Positions 16,899 to 24,997 of a stretch of 64,000 bases of DNA are shown here, piece after piece (positions within the stretch are counted from its first letter, which is position 1; each line of letters starts with the position of its first letter). The notes under the pieces were generated by a model. It was given only the letters and a program-made list of their open reading frames with translations, made no database searches and had not been told where the DNA came from. The translations under genes were made by a program, and so were the position numbers. This stretch comes from Escherichia sp. MOD1-EC7003 (GTDB lineage: Bacteria; Pseudomonadota; Gammaproteobacteria; Enterobacterales; Enterobacteriaceae). The stretch lies in contig NZ_PTRE01000013.1 of the NCBI RefSeq assembly GCF_002965065.1, positions 1 to 64,000 on the forward strand. Reading direction: 5' to 3'.

Positions 16899-18011
16899 CT
16901 ACTCTTCATTGATGAACTGATACAGAGGGATCATCGCCGCACCATGAGATGCGCTGTGCGCTCCCAGAGATGAGATGCCCAGTGATACATGTGGGCGATT
17001 GGCATCAAGTGTGATTTGCAGTTTTGGCGTAATCTCTTCAACCAGTCGATTGAGAATGGGCTTTGGCATAATGCCACCAAGCACAATCAATTGTGGATCA
17101 ACCCACTGCACACATCCGAAAATGGTCTGTTCAACCTGGCTGCAACAGCGGGTAAACCATGTTTCCAGCACTTCATGGTGAGAGTTGATAAGTTCAGGTA
17201 GATCAGATTCTGCAAAGCCAGCGTGTTCCAGCGTTGCCAGCAAATCTTTATATGATGGACGTGGCGTGCCAGACGGAAACGCCATGCCCACTTCTCCCGC
17301 ATTCGAGAACCCACCACGCAACAGTTTGTGTCCGGCAATAATACCTGCGCCGATACCATATCCCAGATCGATAAATGTCAGGTCACTATAGTCGTTCCAT
17401 TCACCGCTATACATCTCGCCAATGGCAGAAGCATTAGCGTTATTTTCCACCCAGGTGGGCCAGGGTAGATTGTTGGCAAATGCCTGTAGTAGATCCATTT
17501 CACGCCAGGTTGCCAGCCACGGTACGCTATGGCGTTTACGACCATCGGCTTTAAGGAAGCCCGGTACGGCATAACCAATCCCCAGAATACGCGCATGTTT
17601 CAACTGACGCTTTTTCAGTGTTTGTTCAACTAATGTTTTGATTTGTCGTAGTGTCGTATCCAGTGGTTGGTTTTCTTGATGGTGTTCGGTAATGGTGAGC
17701 AGTGGCCGCCCACTGAGATCGACTACCGTCATATCGATAAAACCAGGGCTAAATGACAAACCTATGGCGCAACCGCCGCCAGGATTAAGGCGGAGCGGCA
17801 GCGAAGGTTGCCCACGCTGCCCGGTATTACGCTCACCTTCCACGATCAATCCAGCGAAAATGAGTTCCCGACATTGTTGTGTAATTGCGCCTGCAGTCAG
17901 GTTAGATAACCGCGCCAGTTCTGCCCGTGTCACGGGGGCATGACGACGAATCAGGTCCAGCAATAAGCGTTGTGAACCACGCAGTTCCAGCCATTCATGT
18001 CGGGTATTCAT
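16899..18011 (-). CDS. ROK-family transcriptional repressor
   Basis: 370 residues. The N-terminus (about 11-65) is a winged helix-turn-helix (AELARLSNLTAGAITQQCRE), followed by the ROK sugar-kinase-like fold with the nucleotide-site-like motif FIDLGYGIGAGIIAG and the conserved GEVGMAF. The cysteine-rich zinc motif CGCGxxGC of many ROK proteins is not present, so sugar binding may differ from NagC. It lies 14 bp downstream of the phosphodiesterase gene and is divergent from the ABC importer. The likely job is repression of both. Probable operators are the TAAATTTAA repeats at 18902-19039. Confidence 0.85.
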   Translation of the reverse strand: MNTRHEWLELRGSQRLLLDLIRRHAPVTRAELARLSNLTAGAITQQCRELIFAGLIVEGERNTGQRGQPSLPLRLNPGGGCAIGLSFSPGFIDMTVVDLSGRPLLTITEHHQENQPLDTTLRQIKTLVEQTLKKRQLKHARILGIGYAVPGFLKADGRKRHSVPWLATWREMDLLQAFANNLPWPTWVENNANASAIGEMYSGEWNDYSDLTFIDLGYGIGAGIIAGHKLLRGGFSNAGEVGMAFPSGTPRPSYKDLLATLEHAGFAESDLPELINSHHEVLETWFTRCCSQVEQTIFGCVQWVDPQLIVLGGIMPKPILNRLVEEITPKLQITLDANRPHVSLGISSLGAHSASHGAAMIPLYQFINEE

Positions 18012-18025
18012 GGTGTCCTTAAAGT

Positions 18026-18856
18026 TTAATTCCAGCGCAGTCCTGCTTCAGCAATCAGTGCCTGCATCCAGGGAATATCATCATGACTGATCATATCGAT
18101 GAGACCTTCACGCAGCCAGCTCAGGATCTCCGGGCGACTATCATACCCGAATTTATGATGATATTGCGCCAACGGGTCCATACCGTTTTTGACTTCATGT
18201 AAATACATGCGCACACCGAGACCGGCGTTTTTATAAGCGCGAAGGTCGTCAACGTGGGCAAATTCATATTCAAAACAGACGCAACTGGCATGGGAATGTT
18301 GAACGGCAGACAACTGATCGTTGTAGCGTTCGAGGGTAACAACCTGTAATGCCAGTTCCGGTATCTCAGCTTTCACCCGATTTATAAGCACATGGTTAAA
18401 GCCCAACAGTTGTATATGGGAAAGCGCCTGTGGTTGCTCACGCAGTAGTTGTACAAACGCAGTGACGAATGCGTCATGACGACGACGCTGTTTGGCTTCA
18501 ATGATTAACCCCATGTCATATTTCACTGCCCAACGCAAAACATCCGCTAACAGCGGAATGCGTGTATCAGCGAAATCGGGATGGTATTTCACACCAAAAT
18601 CAAACGCCAACAACTGTTCCAGCGTTAACTGCTCAACAAATCCCTGTCCGGTGGAAACCCTGTCGACACGATGATCATGAGTGACCACCAGGTGGTTATC
18701 GGCGGTGAGATGGATATCAATTTCAATGCAGTGAGTGCCAGCCATTCGTGCTGCCTCAAAGGCGGGAAAGGTATTCTCTGGCCGACAGCTTGAGTATCCG
18801 CGGTGACTGTTGGCGAGCACGATACCTTCTGCCGCCCGGTGAAAATTAAACGCCAT
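18026..18856 (-). CDS. Glycerophosphodiester phosphodiesterase, cytoplasmic (UgpQ type)
   Basis: 276 residues of the GDPD family: HRG at 18-20, PENT at about 26-29, EID shortly after, and the catalytic HD (VVTHDHR) are all present. The fold is a TIM barrel that hydrolyses glycerophosphodiesters to glycerol-3-phosphate and an alcohol with a divalent metal. No signal peptide is seen, so it acts on imported substrate, unlike periplasmic GlpQ. It is first in the operon with the ROK regulator and divergent from the ABC importer, which suggests the importer brings in a phosphodiester or related compound. It is distinct from the ugp locus. Confidence 0.88.
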   Translation of the reverse strand: MAFNFHRAAEGIVLANSHRGYSSCRPENTFPAFEAARMAGTHCIEIDIHLTADNHLVVTHDHRVDRVSTGQGFVEQLTLEQLLAFDFGVKYHPDFADTRIPLLADVLRWAVKYDMGLIIEAKQRRRHDAFVTAFVQLLREQPQALSHIQLLGFNHVLINRVKAEIPELALQVVTLERYNDQLSAVQHSHASCVCFEYEFAHVDDLRAYKNAGLGVRMYLHEVKNGMDPLAQYHHKFGYDSRPEILSWLREGLIDMISHDDIPWMQALIAEAGLRWN

Positions 18857-18901
18857 CTTGCAATTCCTTATGAAAGGTAGTTTGCAATTAACTTTACTAT
18901 A

Positions 18902-19039
18902 TAAATTTAAACTATGAAGCGCTTTTTATCTTATTGGATGTAACTTATTAAATATATTGTCTTTTTATATTTACTTGCTGAGATTTTCGACTTTAAGGAT
19001 CTATGTCACATAAATTTAATGTTTAGTGTGTAAATTTAA
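18902..19039. promoter_or_regulatory. Three TAAATTTAA repeats, candidate ROK operators
   Basis: The 9-mer TAAATTTAA occurs at 18902-18910, 19011-19019 and 19031-19039 in the 215-bp gap between the divergent operons. The last two are exactly 20 bp apart, two helical turns, just before the ABC gene; the first is near the phosphodiesterase start. The arrangement fits binding and looping by one repressor. Confidence 0.55.
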
Positions 19040-19071
19040 AAAGCATACACGCATGGGATGGAATCAGGGAA

Positions 19072-20139
19072 ATGTCAAAACTTGTACTGGAACAAGTGAC
19101 CAAAGCGTTTGGTGATTACTACGCCGCGAAAGAGATCTCCTTTTGTGCAGAGGAGGGAGAATTTGTCACGTTGCTGGGGCCAAGCGGCTGCGGCAAAACC
19201 ACGTTGTTGAAGATGATTGGCGGTTTTCATCAACCTGATAGCGGGCAGATATTGATCGGCGGTAAATCGGTAAACAGCCTGCCGCCGGAGAAACGCAATA
19301 CAGCAATGTGCTTTCAGTCTTACGCTCTGTTTCCGCACCTCAACGTGGCGCATAACATATGCTTCGGCCTGAAGCAGCAAAAAATGTCTGTCAACGAGCA
19401 GCAAACACGGCTAACGGAAGCACTTGCACAAGTAGGCCTGGAAAGCCAACGACTGAAAATGCCAGCTCAACTCTCTGGTGGTCAGCAACAACGTGTGGCG
19501 CTGGCGCGTGCGATGATTACCCGCCCGGATGTGATCCTGTTTGATGAGCCGCTCTCCAATCTTGATACCAAGTTACGTGAAAGCGTGCGTTTTGAGATGA
19601 AAGAGTTGCAGCGACAATATCAACTCACTTCGATTTATGTCACCCACGATCAGGCTGAGGCGCTGGCGATGTCGGACAAAATCGTGGTGTTGAACGCGGG
19701 AAATGTTGAACAAATCGGCACCCCGGAAGCGATCTACTATTCTCCGGCGAATCGCTTTGTGGCTGATTTTATTGGTGCCGCCAATATCGATACGGCCCAT
19801 GTCACGCCAGCCGAACAACCGGGTTATTACCGGATAAATTGTGGGTTAGGCGCGTTTTATGTGCGTTCACCTCAACCGCCGCGAGCTGAACACTGTTTCA
19901 TCTGCTGGCGACCAGAAGATGCGCAGTATGTTTGCCAACCACAAACCAATGATAACCACTTTACGTTGACTATCGACAAAATGGCATTCATGGGCAATCT
20001 CACTGAGGCGTGGGGGCATAACGACGCAGGGCTGTCGGTACGTTTGCAGTTAATTAAAAAGCCGCCCGTGGCACCCGGTGAACGTGCCTGTTTCCGTCTG
20101 GCAGAAGACGCTATTCATTTCCTGGAGCCTGCATCATGA
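19072..20139 (+). CDS. ABC importer ATP-binding protein (PotA/FbpC type)
   Basis: 355 residues with Walker A GPSGCGKTT (about 37-45), Q-loop, signature LSGGQQQRVALARA, Walker B VILFDEPLSNLD and switch His (THDQAEAL). The C-terminal TOBE-like domain (about 240-350) places it with the polyamine/iron/sugar-phosphate import ATPases. First gene of a four-gene importer, its 3' end overlapping the first permease by 4 bp. With the phosphodiesterase next door the substrate may be a glycerophosphodiester, but this is inference. Confidence 0.9.
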   Translation: MSKLVLEQVTKAFGDYYAAKEISFCAEEGEFVTLLGPSGCGKTTLLKMIGGFHQPDSGQILIGGKSVNSLPPEKRNTAMCFQSYALFPHLNVAHNICFGLKQQKMSVNEQQTRLTEALAQVGLESQRLKMPAQLSGGQQQRVALARAMITRPDVILFDEPLSNLDTKLRESVRFEMKELQRQYQLTSIYVTHDQAEALAMSDKIVVLNAGNVEQIGTPEAIYYSPANRFVADFIGAANIDTAHVTPAEQPGYYRINCGLGAFYVRSPQPPRAEHCFICWRPEDAQYVCQPQTNDNHFTLTIDKMAFMGNLTEAWGHNDAGLSVRLQLIKKPPVAPGERACFRLAEDAIHFLEPAS

Positions 20140-20988
20140 ATAGCTGGCGTAACGATTTGCGAGCCTGGCTTCTGATGTTGAGCGGGTTGGGCACCATTTT
20201 ACTCCTGATGGGATCAACCTTTTATGTCGTGATTGTCCAGAGTTTCGGCTGGTTTAATCTGGAAGGTGATAGCCAGTTTTCGCTGGAGTACTGGCGCACG
20301 ATGTTGCAGGACGATGTACTGCACAGTGCACTGTTTTACTCAGTCAAAGTTTCACTGCTGGGGGCGTTTGGCTCGGTTATCTTCGCCTGGCCGCTGGCGT
20401 TATGGCTGCGGCAGCCAATGGTGGGTAAAGAAGCCATTATCGCTGTCTTGCGTGCGCCGATGTTTATCCCAGGTCTGGTCGCCGCGTTTCTTTTCGTCAA
20501 CATCATTGCTTATCACGGTGTTATCAATGAGTTATTGCTGGCATTGGGGATAATTAATGAACCGCTACGGATGCAAAACGATGACTTTGGCTGGGGCGTG
20601 GTGATTTTGCAAATCTGGAAAAATTTACCCTTCGCGCTGATTCTCGTTGGTGGTGCTGTAAACGCAATCCGCGATGATGTGCTGGATGCGGCAAGCAATC
20701 TGGGAGCCAGTCGCTGGCAGCGTTTTACGGGGGTTGTGGTGCCGCTGACATTGCCTGCCGTACAGGTGACATTGATTCTGGTGTTTATTGGAGCGCTGGG
20801 CGATTTTGCCTTTTACTCTATCGCCGGCCCGCGTAATACCTATTCGCTGGCGCGACTGATGCAGGCTACGGCAATGGAATAACGCTGCGGTTATTGCAGT
20901 CATCATTATGGTTACGGCGGCGATCTGCACACTGTTAATTGCCACATTGATTACCCCATTTGCCACCCGTAAAGGAGATATCAAATGA
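20136..20988 (+). pseudogene. ABC importer permease 1, frameshifted near its 3' end
   Basis: The frame from ATG 20136 gives 248 residues with the ABC permease EAA-type loop (AASNLGASRWQRFTGVVVPL) and stops at TAA 20880-20882. In another frame the DNA directly continues NNAAVIAVIIMVTAAI... through TGA 20986-20988, which supplies the missing last membrane helix. That TGA overlaps the ATG of permease 2 (ATGA), the usual coupling. A two-base loss (such as TA from TATA) or one-base gain near 20877-20882 explains the break. The truncated product lacks about 33 residues and the importer is probably impaired. Confidence 0.85.
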
Positions 20989-21821
20989 GCCAGACTGTTC
21001 ATGGCCGTCGGGTGGTCACTATTTCGCTGATATTCTTTCTCATTGCAAACTTTGTCTGGCTTGGATTGCCGTTTGGCATGGCGATCCTCTGGTCACTGGT
21101 TGATCCTGACCATCCGTGGAGTTACCCGGATCTCTTCCCACAAGTTCTGTCGTTTAACCGCTGGCTGTTGGTATGGGATAAAACGTCGTTATCAGATGCG
21201 TTATTTAACAGCTACACCATTGCTCCCGCGGTTGCTGTGGTAAGTTTATTACTCTCTTTGCCTACCGCGTATGCTTTTGGGCGAATGAATTTTCGCGGTA
21301 AGGCCATCGCAGAAATGCTGACATTAATTCCACTGGTGATGCCTGGGATGATTATTGGCATCTTTTTCAGCGCAATGCTGATGAGTCTGGATATCAGCAA
21401 TCCCTTCTTTGGCATTGTGTTGGGGCATACAGTGTTAACCCTGCCATATTCGATACGCATTATGGCGGCGGGGTTCAAATCTGTTCCACAGGATATGGTC
21501 GATGCCAGTCGCGATCTGGGGGCAGGGGCGTGGGGTACATTCTGCAACGCCTATCTGCCGATGTTAAAGCCGAGCTTCCTTGCGGCACTCATCTTCTGCC
21601 TGGTGAAAAGTCTGGAAGAGTTCAGCATCGCTTATGTGCTGGGGGCCCCAGACTTTATTACTGTTCCCACTATTCTCTATTCCTTCCTCGGTTATTCCTT
21701 TGTCCGCCCTGATGCAGCGGTGGTGTCGATGATCCTGGTTATCCCTAATGTCATTCTGATGATCATCATTGAGAAACTGTTGAAAGGAAATTATCTCTCC
21801 CAGTCCACCGGGAAAGCCTGA
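20985..21821 (+). CDS. ABC importer permease 2 (PotC type)
   Basis: 278-residue inner-membrane permease with about six helices and the conserved cytoplasmic loop DASRDLGAGAWGTFCNAYLPM that docks on the ATPase. Its start overlaps the end of the unbroken form of permease 1 by 4 bp. A ribosome binding site (AAAGGAG) lies just upstream. It pairs with the protein encoded at 20136 in a heterodimeric channel. The substrate is unknown. Confidence 0.9.
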   Translation: MSQTVHGRRVVTISLIFFLIANFVWLGLPFGMAILWSLVDPDHPWSYPDLFPQVLSFNRWLLVWDKTSLSDALFNSYTIAPAVAVVSLLLSLPTAYAFGRMNFRGKAIAEMLTLIPLVMPGMIIGIFFSAMLMSLDISNPFFGIVLGHTVLTLPYSIRIMAAGFKSVPQDMVDASRDLGAGAWGTFCNAYLPMLKPSFLAALIFCLVKSLEEFSIAYVLGAPDFITVPTILYSFLGYSFVRPDAAVVSMILVIPNVILMIIIEKLLKGNYLSQSTGKA

Positions 21822-21839
21822 CATTAACAGGAGGTTTAT

Positions 21840-22922
21840 ATGAAAAAAATTATGATTGGTCTGGTGAGTAGTCTTCTCTTAAGTACGGTAGCTATGGCTG
21901 CTGATGCCAGTGACTGGGATAGCGTGGTTGCCCAGGCAAAAAAAGAAGGCAGCGTGACTTTCAACGTCTGGTATCTACAGCCACAGTGGCGCAGCTTCGT
22001 GCAGGAGTTTGAAAAAGAGTACGGTATTAAAGTACGTATTCCGGAAGGTAGTCTGGATGGCAATGTGAATAAACTCATGGCCGAATCAGGCAAGCCGAAA
22101 GGCAAGATTGATGTTATCGCGCTATCGGTTGCGCAGTTACCGATGATTATGGGGGCGAAGTCACTGACGAAAGTAGATGACTTACCTGGTTACGCGCAGG
22201 CATACCATCAACTGCAAAATATCGATACCCAAGGCTACGGCGTTGCGTTTTGGGGCAATCAGACCGGACTGGCTTACGATCCGCAGCAAATGGGCGACCG
22301 ACCGTTGCCACAAACTTTTGAAGAGCTTCAACTCTTTATCGATGCGAATCCGAAAAAGTTTGGTTACAACGACCCGAACAATGGCGGTGCCGGAGAGGCA
22401 TTTATTCAACGTATTGTTACCAGTCAGAGCGGAGATTTTAATAGCGAAGCCGAAACGGTAGATCCCGCAGTAGTAAAAAACTGGCGGCAGGGATGGCAAT
22501 GGTTCAGCGCAAACAATGACAAAATCACCCGTACTGCATCGGGAGCAGACAGTCTTACACGGCTGAATGATGGGGAGTTAATGCTGACTCCAGCATGGGA
22601 AGATCACCTCTCCGGGCTGCAAAAAACCGGGGCGATTACGCCGCGTCTGAAGTTTTATATCCCGCAGTTTGGTATGCCTGGTGGGGGAAATATCGCAGCG
22701 ATCGCGGCAAATAGCCCGCATCCGGCGGCATCAAGAGTGTTTCTGAACTGGTTGATTCAGGCAGATACGCAGAAAGCACTCAGCCATGCGTTTGGTTCCA
22801 CGCCGATGAATAAACAGGTTCAGCCAGATGTACAGCGCCCAGAAGCGGAAGTACAGTTCTTTGGTAAACCGTACAGTATGCAGTTGAGAAAAGAGTTTGT
22901 GCGACAGGTGATGATGCAATAA
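21840..22922 (+). CDS. Periplasmic solute-binding protein of the ABC importer
   Basis: 360 residues with a cleavable signal peptide (MKKIMIGLVSSLLLSTVAMA, about 20 residues). The mature part begins ADASDWDSVVAQAKKEGSV, the pattern of the extracellular solute-binding family that includes iron, polyamine and sugar-phosphate binding proteins (PotD/AfuA-like). Ribosome binding site AGGAGG lies 18 bp after permease 2. It captures substrate in the periplasm and delivers it to the two permeases. Last gene of the operon, followed by a terminator at 22940. Confidence 0.88.
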   Translation: MKKIMIGLVSSLLLSTVAMAADASDWDSVVAQAKKEGSVTFNVWYLQPQWRSFVQEFEKEYGIKVRIPEGSLDGNVNKLMAESGKPKGKIDVIALSVAQLPMIMGAKSLTKVDDLPGYAQAYHQLQNIDTQGYGVAFWGNQTGLAYDPQQMGDRPLPQTFEELQLFIDANPKKFGYNDPNNGGAGEAFIQRIVTSQSGDFNSEAETVDPAVVKNWRQGWQWFSANNDKITRTASGADSLTRLNDGELMLTPAWEDHLSGLQKTGAITPRLKFYIPQFGMPGGGNIAAIAANSPHPAASRVFLNWLIQADTQKALSHAFGSTPMNKQVQPDVQRPEAEVQFFGKPYSMQLRKEFVRQVMMQ

Positions 22923-22939
22923 ACCCGTAAAATACGGCT

Positions 22940-22962
22940 TCAGCCAGAACGCTGGCTGAGGC
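22940..22962. terminator. Terminator hairpin between the ABC operon and dtpB remnant
   Basis: TTCAGCCAG and CTGGCTGAG arms form a stem with a 4-base loop. It serves the ABC operon on the plus strand and the dtpB relic on the minus strand. Confidence 0.7.
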
Positions 22963-22970
22963 ATCGCACT

Positions 22971-23274
22971 TATTGTTCCGTCGCAATCATTCGTTTCAGC
23001 CACGGCACCATCAAGCCGCGGATCTTTCGGTGGATAGCACTTCGAAAGCAAGCTGGCTGGGTTAGCCAATGGAAATGAGGCCATAGACCAGCGCAGCAAA
23101 AGCACCAAAAGTGACAAAAGCCTGTTCTTGCGAGAATCCAAGCTGCTTAACGAAGAAAACCGCCAGTACGCCCTGCACGCCGTAGTAGCCGAATCGCTCC
23201 CATAACTCGACAAAAAAGATCATGAAAAATGGGCGAGGTTGCTGCAGCATCCCCATGGGTGTTGTTGTATTCAT
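22971..23274 (-). pseudogene. dtpB: dtpB (yhiP) peptide transporter, reduced to a three-piece remnant
   Basis: Only about 300 bp remain of a gene normally near 1.47 kb. The start ([17 protein letters not shown]...) is intact to VYGLISIG (about 70 residues), then a stop at 23062-23064. Out of frame, the DNA continues [20 protein letters not shown], a segment from about 50 residues further on in DtpB. It then jumps to the last residues, MVPWLKRMIATEQ-stop (TAA at 22971-22973). The joints have short homologies (GGCT, and GATGGTGC near the second). DtpB is a proton-coupled di/tripeptide transporter; here it is dead. Confidence 0.92.
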
Positions 23275-23490
23275 ATTTAACAACCTTCCAATACCATCCT
23301 GAAAAGTATGAACGCGTAAGGGATAACGCGCGAAAAAGTTTACATCTGTCAGAGATTCTTAATATTGATGCGGTGAATAGATTAATACACTATTACAACA
23401 GAAAATAACCAGCTGATCACACTAATGATGGAAAATATGATGGTGTTAAATGTTGTATTGGCAGGGGATTTTGATTACGTACGCAGACCG

Positions 23491-23525
23491 TAGGCCGGAT
23501 AAGGCGTTTACGCTGCATCAGGGAA
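23491..23525 (+). repeat. REP element
   Basis: Contains the REP core GTAGGCCGGATAAGGCGTTT followed by a diverged half (ACGCTGCATCAGG). Confidence 0.75.
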
Positions 23526-23547
23526 CAAGGCACGCCAAAAAGCGAAG

Positions 23548-23565
23548 CGCCCGCATATGCGGGCG
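23548..23565 (-). terminator. uspA terminator hairpin
   Basis: CGCCCGC-ATAT-GCGGGCG, a perfect 7-bp stem, 28 bp past the uspA stop on the minus strand, followed there by TTCGCTTTTT. Confidence 0.85.
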
Positions 23566-23592
23566 TTCAGGAACACGTCGTGGAGGGAAAGA

Positions 23593-24027
23593 TTATTCTT
23601 CTTCGTCGCGCAGCGGAACAATCAGCATATCAACGTGCACAGTGTTGATCAGCTGACGTGCGGAAGACATCAGTTTGCTCCAGAAGTCCTGGTGGTGACC
23701 ACAAACTACCAGATCCATATCGTATTTCTTGATTGCATCGACCAGAACCTGGCCCAGATCGCCACTGCCGCTCAGGGTTTCAGTGATTGGGTAGCCTGCA
23801 TTGGTGGAAAGTTCGGTCAGCGCATGATGTGTCTCTTCAGAGATGCGTTTTTGCATATCACCCAGATTCACATCAATAAGTCCGGTGTATAGGTCAGAGT
23901 AGTTTACATCTACGTGGATCAGAGAAACTTTCGCATTATAAGGGCGAGCCATAGAGACTGCTTTCTCGACCAGAACTTTGCTTTCCGGGGAGAGATCGAC
24001 CGCGATGAGAATGTGTTTATAAGCCAT
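23593..24027 (-). CDS. uspA: Universal stress protein A
   Basis: 144 residues, identical in length to K-12. The alpha/beta UspA fold begins with [16 protein letters not shown]. It is a cytoplasmic dimer, abundant on growth arrest and needed for survival of starvation and DNA damage. In K-12 transcription responds to growth arrest with ppGpp and FadR input. Divergent from uspB, ribosome binding site AAGGAGT before the ATG. Confidence 0.97.
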
Positions 24028-24417
24028 AGTGTTACTCCTTCCATAAAGTTATCGATGACTGGCCAGTTAGCGTTTATTGTGCCGTTACGTCACCCGCGTC
24101 CTGCGAACTACGTGCGCGGGGCTAACCCAGCCGTAAAGATTTAATGTTAAGACCACCCTTACCTTATAGCGACCCGGATGATCCGTCAATCTGCCTTGCT
24201 TACCCGTTAGATAAACAAATTTTCGACATGAATATATTGATAGTGGTTAACCTTCTGGAAAAAAAACAACCTGATCTCCTACACTATCTATAGAGCCGCT
24301 CGGATGTTGGTCACCACAAAAGCGGTTTCTCCAGGACCTGGTGTTAACTGATTGGCAGCGTATCGGGAGCGGTAGCCCCGGGGGGGAACTCCGCGGGCAG
24401 GTCGCCGGGGAGGAGGT
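24028..24417. promoter_or_regulatory. uspA-uspB divergent promoter region
   Basis: 390 bp without genes between divergent uspA and uspB. It must contain the sigma-70 uspA promoter and the sigma-S uspB promoter known in K-12. The last 60 bp are unusually GC-rich and end in the strong uspB ribosome site GGGGAGGAGG. Confidence 0.7.
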
Positions 24418-24753
24418 ATGATAAGCACCGTCGCATTATTTTGGGCTTTATGTGTCGTTTGCATTGTTAACATGGCGCGCTATTTCTCATCACTACGCGC
24501 GTTGTTAGTGGTACTGCGTAACTGCGATCCATTGCTCTATCAATATGTTGATGGAGGGGGCTTTTTTACCTCACATGGCCAACCCAACAAACAGGTGCGT
24601 CTCGTTTGGTATATCTATGCCCAACGTTATCGCGATCATCACGATGATGAGTTCATTCGCCGCTGTGAGCGGGTGCGTCGGCAGTTTATTCTGACCAGCG
24701 CATTGTGTGGTCTGGTGGTGGTCAGCCTGATTGCATTGATGATTTGGCATTAA
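24418..24753 (+). CDS. uspB: Universal stress protein B
   Basis: 111-residue inner-membrane protein with an N-terminal helix (about 2-20) and a C-terminal helix (about 90-109), the same length and sequence as K-12. It is RpoS-dependent and needed for ethanol resistance in stationary phase. A terminator (AGCGGGCCAGT with CTGACCCGCT) follows at 24783. Confidence 0.96.
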
Positions 24754-24782
24754 GCACTTCAGCATTAATAACGCATAAAAAA

Positions 24783-24806
24783 AGCGGGCCAGTAAACTGA
24801 CCCGCT
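24783..24806 (+). terminator. uspB terminator
   Basis: AGCGGGCCAGT and CTGACCCGCT arms with an AA-containing loop, preceded by a run of A; 30 bp past the uspB stop. Confidence 0.8.
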
Positions 24807-24831
24807 CGAGACTGATTACAAACGCAAAATT

Positions 24832-24935
24832 GCCTGATGCGCTACGCTTATCAGGCCTACATAATCTCTGCAATCTATTGAATTTGCATGTTTTTGTAGG
24901 CCGGATAAGGCGTTCACGCCGCATCCGGCATGAAC
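24832..24935. repeat. Two REP units in inverted arrangement (BIME)
   Basis: One unit near 24832-24857 (TGCCTGATGCGCTACGCTTA) and a second at 24897-24930 (GTAGGCCGGATAAGGCGTTC). They sit between the convergent 3' ends of uspB and pitA, a common REP location. Confidence 0.85.
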
Positions 24936-24960
24936 AAAGCGCACTATGTCAATAATCTGA

Positions 24961-24980
24961 AGCGGGCCAGCTGACCCGCT
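24961..24980 (-). terminator. pitA terminator
   Basis: AGCGGGCCAG-CTGACCCGCT forms a hairpin 17 bp past the pitA stop, nearly the same stem as the uspB terminator. Confidence 0.8.
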
Positions 24981-24997
24981 CATTTTGGTGCGTACGA

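Larger units (their letters stand above)
23275..23592. other. dtpB upstream region and uspA 3' flank
   Basis: 318 bp with no gene. It holds the old dtpB promoter region, a REP-like unit near 23491-23525 (GTAGGCCGGATAAGGCGTTT) and the uspA terminator hairpin. Confidence 0.7.

Noticed and set aside
22731..23213. 160-codon minus-strand frame with a DtpB-like middle
   Set aside because: Only the short [20 protein letters not shown] part is real; it is the middle fragment of the dtpB remnant, and the rest is out-of-frame and antisense to the binding-protein gene.
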